The position numbers were made by a program, and so were the translations under genes. A DNA stretch of 32,567 nucleotides from Oscillospiraceae bacterium (GTDB lineage Bacteria; Bacillota; Clostridia; Oscillospirales; Ruminococcaceae), in assembly GCA_017396665.1 (NCBI GenBank), contig JAFQLH010000043.1, positions 1 to 32,567 on the forward strand, given 5' to 3'. The first letter of the stretch is position 1. Each line of letters begins with the position of its first letter. A model generated the notes under the pieces. The model worked only from the letters and a program-made list of their open reading frames with translations. It had not been told where the DNA came from and made no database searches. This document shows, piece after piece, positions 30,129 to 32,567 of this stretch.

Positions 30129-31820
30129 ATGAAGAATATGCCAATCGGCCAGTATCTGGTTGAGAAGGGACTTCTGACAGAAGAGAATTTGCAGAAGGTA
30201 CTCGCAAAGCAGAAGGAATCAAAGGGAAAAATGTTCGGTGACGTTATCGTCGATATGGGACTTATCTCCGATAAGGAGTTCGCAAAGGTCCTCGCAGAAA
30301 GACTTAACGTTACTTATGTAGACCTCGACGAAGTAAACTTTGTTCCGGAAGTCGTAAAGAAAATTCCTGAGGCAGTTGCAAGAAAGTATAACCTCATCGC
30401 AATCAGCCTCGTAGGAAAGAGACTTACTGTTGCAACAAATGACCCTGCAAACTTCTACATCTTTGAAGACGTAAGAATTATCACAGGCTGTAACGTAGTA
30501 CCGGTCCTCGCAACAAAGCTCTCAATTGCAAAGTATATCGGTAAGCTCTATTCAGCAGGAAGTGCCGAAAATATCGCTGCCGAAGCTTCTCAGGCTGCAG
30601 AGGATATGGGCGATATCGACGTAACGGACCTCGACCTGTCAGCAGACAGAATCGAAAACGCCCCAATCGTTAAGCTCGCTAATACTATTATCGAAAACTC
30701 CCACAGACATGAAGCAACGGACATACATATCGAGCCGTTTGAGAACTATACAAGAATCAGAGTCCGTGTAAACGGCGACCTTGTGGAGCTTATGCCTCCT
30801 GTTTCTCCGCTCATCCATGGCCCGCTTGTAACAAGATATAAGATTCTCAGCGGTATGAATATCGCTGAAAAGAGAGTACCGCAGGACGGACGTATGTCAG
30901 CAGACGTTGACGGAACCCACCTTGACCTCCGTGTATCTAACCTTCCTACAGTTCACGGCGAAAAGGTCGTTATCCGTATCCTCGCAACAGGTAACGTTGC
31001 AACTAGAAAGGTTACCGACCTCGGTATGAACGATACAAACTACCAGAAGTTTATCTCAATGCTTAAGGTTCCTCAGGGCGTTATGCTCGTAACAGGACCT
31101 ACAGGTTCAGGTAAAACAACAACCCTTTACGCAGCCCTCGGTGAAATGGCAAAGCCTCATGTTAATGTTATCACAGTAGAAGACCCGGTCGAAAAGGAAA
31201 TCGAAGGTATCAACCAGTGTCAGATTAACGATAAGGCAGGTATGACCTTTGCCGCAGCTCTCCGTTCTATCCTCCGTCAGGACCCTGACATCATAATGGT
31301 CGGAGAAATGCGTGACCAGGAAACATCTGAAATCGCTATCCGTGCCGCTATTACAGGACATATGGTGCTTTCAACACTCCATACCAACGACGCAGCTTCA
31401 ACTGTAACAAGACTTGTGGACATGGGCGTTGCTCCGTACATGGTTGCAACCTCACTTATCGGTATCGTTGCACAGCGACTTACCAAGGTGCTTTGTCCTG
31501 AATGTAAAAGGCTCAGAATGTCTGCTGAGGAAGATAATATGCTCCTCGGTATTGATAAGGATAAGAGAATACCAATCTATGACGCAGTAGGTTGCCCTAA
31601 CTGTAATAACACCGGCTATAGGGGACGTACCGCTATCCACGAGATTCTGCTCTGTACATCAAGAATGTCATCTCTCATTACCTCAGGCGCTAAGGCAGAC
31701 GCAATCGCCGAGCTCGCTAAGGAAGAGGGAACAAGACTCCTGCGTGATAACGTTGCCGACCTCGTTCAGGAAGGCAAGACAACAATGGAAGAGCTTATCC
31801 GTGTAACATACGCAGTATAA
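30129..31820 (+). CDS. pilB: Type IV pilus extension ATPase PilB (GspE family)
   Basis: A 563-residue hexameric cytoplasmic ATPase that drives pilus growth. The N-terminal MshEN/T2SSE_N domain (5-140) begins IGQYLVEKGLLTEENLQKVL; domains of this type in some PilB/MshE proteins bind c-di-GMP. The motor half has Walker A GPTGSGKT (323-330), the Asp box EDPVE (351-355), Walker B DIIMVGEMRD (387-396), the His box STLHTND (415-421), and a C-terminal zinc tetracysteine (CPEC at 456-459 and CPNC near 487). The length is normal. AAAAAGGAAGGG precedes the ATG. First gene of an operon with pilT. Confidence 0.96.
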   Translation: MKNMPIGQYLVEKGLLTEENLQKVLAKQKESKGKMFGDVIVDMGLISDKEFAKVLAERLNVTYVDLDEVNFVPEVVKKIPEAVARKYNLIAISLVGKRLTVATNDPANFYIFEDVRIITGCNVVPVLATKLSIAKYIGKLYSAGSAENIAAEASQAAEDMGDIDVTDLDLSADRIENAPIVKLANTIIENSHRHEATDIHIEPFENYTRIRVRVNGDLVELMPPVSPLIHGPLVTRYKILSGMNIAEKRVPQDGRMSADVDGTHLDLRVSNLPTVHGEKVVIRILATGNVATRKVTDLGMNDTNYQKFISMLKVPQGVMLVTGPTGSGKTTTLYAALGEMAKPHVNVITVEDPVEKEIEGINQCQINDKAGMTFAAALRSILRQDPDIIMVGEMRDQETSEIAIRAAITGHMVLSTLHTNDAASTVTRLVDMGVAPYMVATSLIGIVAQRLTKVLCPECKRLRMSAEEDNMLLGIDKDKRIPIYDAVGCPNCNNTGYRGRTAIHEILLCTSRMSSLITSGAKADAIAELAKEEGTRLLRDNVADLVQEGKTTMEELIRVTYAV

Positions 31821-31840
31821 TTTTTTGGAGGGAAAACTAA

Positions 31841-32567
31841 ATGGCAGCAGTTGATATTAACCAGATTCTTGACGAGTCAAGAGCACTCGGATGCTCTGAC
31901 CTTCACTTTACAGTAGGTATTCCACCAATCGTAAGACAGGGTGGTAGCCTCAGAAAGCTTTCTTCATATTCAGAAATGACCGAAATTGATATTCTCCGTA
32001 TCTGTGAAGCAATGTGTAACGAGATGCAGAAGAAGTCAATCAAGGAGCATATCGACACCGACTTTACATTCGTATCAAAGAGAGGCTTCAGACACAGAGT
32101 TAACGTTTATCGCCAGAGAGGTAACACAGCAATCGCTATCCGTCTTCTCAGAAACGATATCCCAACACTCTCTGACCTTAACCTCCCACCTGTACTCGCT
32201 GAATTCGCAATGCGTCCTCGTGGACTCGTTCTTGTAACAGGCCCTACAGGTTCCGGTAAGTCTACAACACTTGCCGCTATGATTGACCACGTAAATGTCA
32301 ATAAGTCAGCTCATATCATCACAATCGAAGACCCTATCGAATATATGCACGGTCATAAGAGATGTATGGTAAACCAGAGAGAAATCGGACAGGACGTTTC
32401 AAGCTTCTCAATGGCGCTCCGTGCCGCACTCCGAGAAGACCCGGATATCATCCTCGTAGGAGAAATGCGTGACTACGAAACAATCGAAGCCGCTGTAACT
32501 GCCGCTGAAACAGGACACCTTGTTATGTCTACACTTCATACAACAGACGCAGCTTCAACAATCGACC
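31841..32567 (+). CDS. pilT: Type IV pilus retraction ATPase PilT (3' end outside window)
   Basis: The first 242 codons of PilT, the hexameric motor that depolymerises pili and powers twitching. The ATG at 31841 follows TTGGAGGG and lies 20 bases after the pilB stop. The reading frame is open to the window edge. It starts AAVDINQILDESRALGCSDL, the PilT-type N-terminal PAS-like domain with the SDLHFTVG segment. It then has Walker A GPTGSGKST, the Asp box IEDPIEYMHGHK, Walker B DPDIILVGEMRDYETIE and the His box STLHTTDAAST. EYMH after the Asp box and the absence of a long N-terminal domain separate it from PilB. Its presence suggests retractile pili. Confidence 0.95.
   Translation, partial: MAAVDINQILDESRALGCSDLHFTVGIPPIVRQGGSLRKLSSYSEMTEIDILRICEAMCNEMQKKSIKEHIDTDFTFVSKRGFRHRVNVYRQRGNTAIAIRLLRNDIPTLSDLNLPPVLAEFAMRPRGLVLVTGPTGSGKSTTLAAMIDHVNVNKSAHIITIEDPIEYMHGHKRCMVNQREIGQDVSSFSMALRAALREDPDIILVGEMRDYETIEAAVTAAETGHLVMSTLHTTDAASTID

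Noticed and set aside
20742-32567. Type II secretion system rather than type IV pilus
   Set aside because: A PilT retraction ATPase and a PilM-like protein are present, no secretin-type gene is seen, and the cell appears to be Gram-positive.

Overview
The window looks like a chromosome segment from an anaerobic, fibre-associated Clostridium-class bacterium, most likely a Ruminococcus-type member of the Oscillospiraceae. This is inferred from gene families and style: a Gram-positive type IV pilus cluster, a lipoprotein GH26 mannanase, an LTA-synthase-family enzyme, strong GGAGG ribosome sites, sigma-A promoters with 17-bp spacers, and moderate GC. No species can be named. No tRNA, rRNA, CRISPR array, transposase or integrase was seen, and no stretch over 300 bases lacks a gene.

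Layout. Positions 2-253 are the 3' end of a GAPDH gene with its terminator. Positions 383-2570 are a small operon: two membrane proteins of unknown function, the first resembling a degenerate M50-like protein, and a single-domain MGMT-like protein. Positions 2621-4427 (minus) hold a C_GCAxxG_C_C putative redox protein overlapping a MATE transporter. Positions 4520-7512 are a compact phage-derived cassette (tail-fibre/BppU-like protein, XkdX-like small protein, holin, NlpC/P60 endolysin) with its own promoter, a leader hairpin and a terminator, but no other phage genes.

Positions 7537-10985 (minus) are one likely transcript: a GT2 glycosyltransferase, a NarL/DesK-type histidine kinase, its LuxR-type response regulator, and two tandem paralogous membrane proteins. 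Divergent to it is a polyprenyl-phosphate sugar-phosphate transferase (11178-12590) that would start exopolysaccharide synthesis. Then come a GH26 lipoprotein (minus) and, divergent, a 1014-residue membrane protein with a degenerate GGDEF region, an intact-looking EAL domain and a roughly 350-residue beta-helix-like tail. An XRE regulator (minus) and a short LTA-synthase-family enzyme with a small membrane protein follow.

The last 12 kb encode type IV pili: pilC, a PilM-PilN fusion, a PilO-like protein, three prepilin-like proteins (one of 768 and one of 627 residues), a convergent prepilin peptidase gene, and a divergent pilB-pilT operon cut by the window end. The two giant pilin-like proteins carry adhesin-like or beta-helical regions. 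With the mannanase, EPS enzymes and a c-di-GMP-phosphodiesterase-like protein nearby, the right half can be read as a surface-attachment and fibre-colonisation neighbourhood. That functional link is inference.
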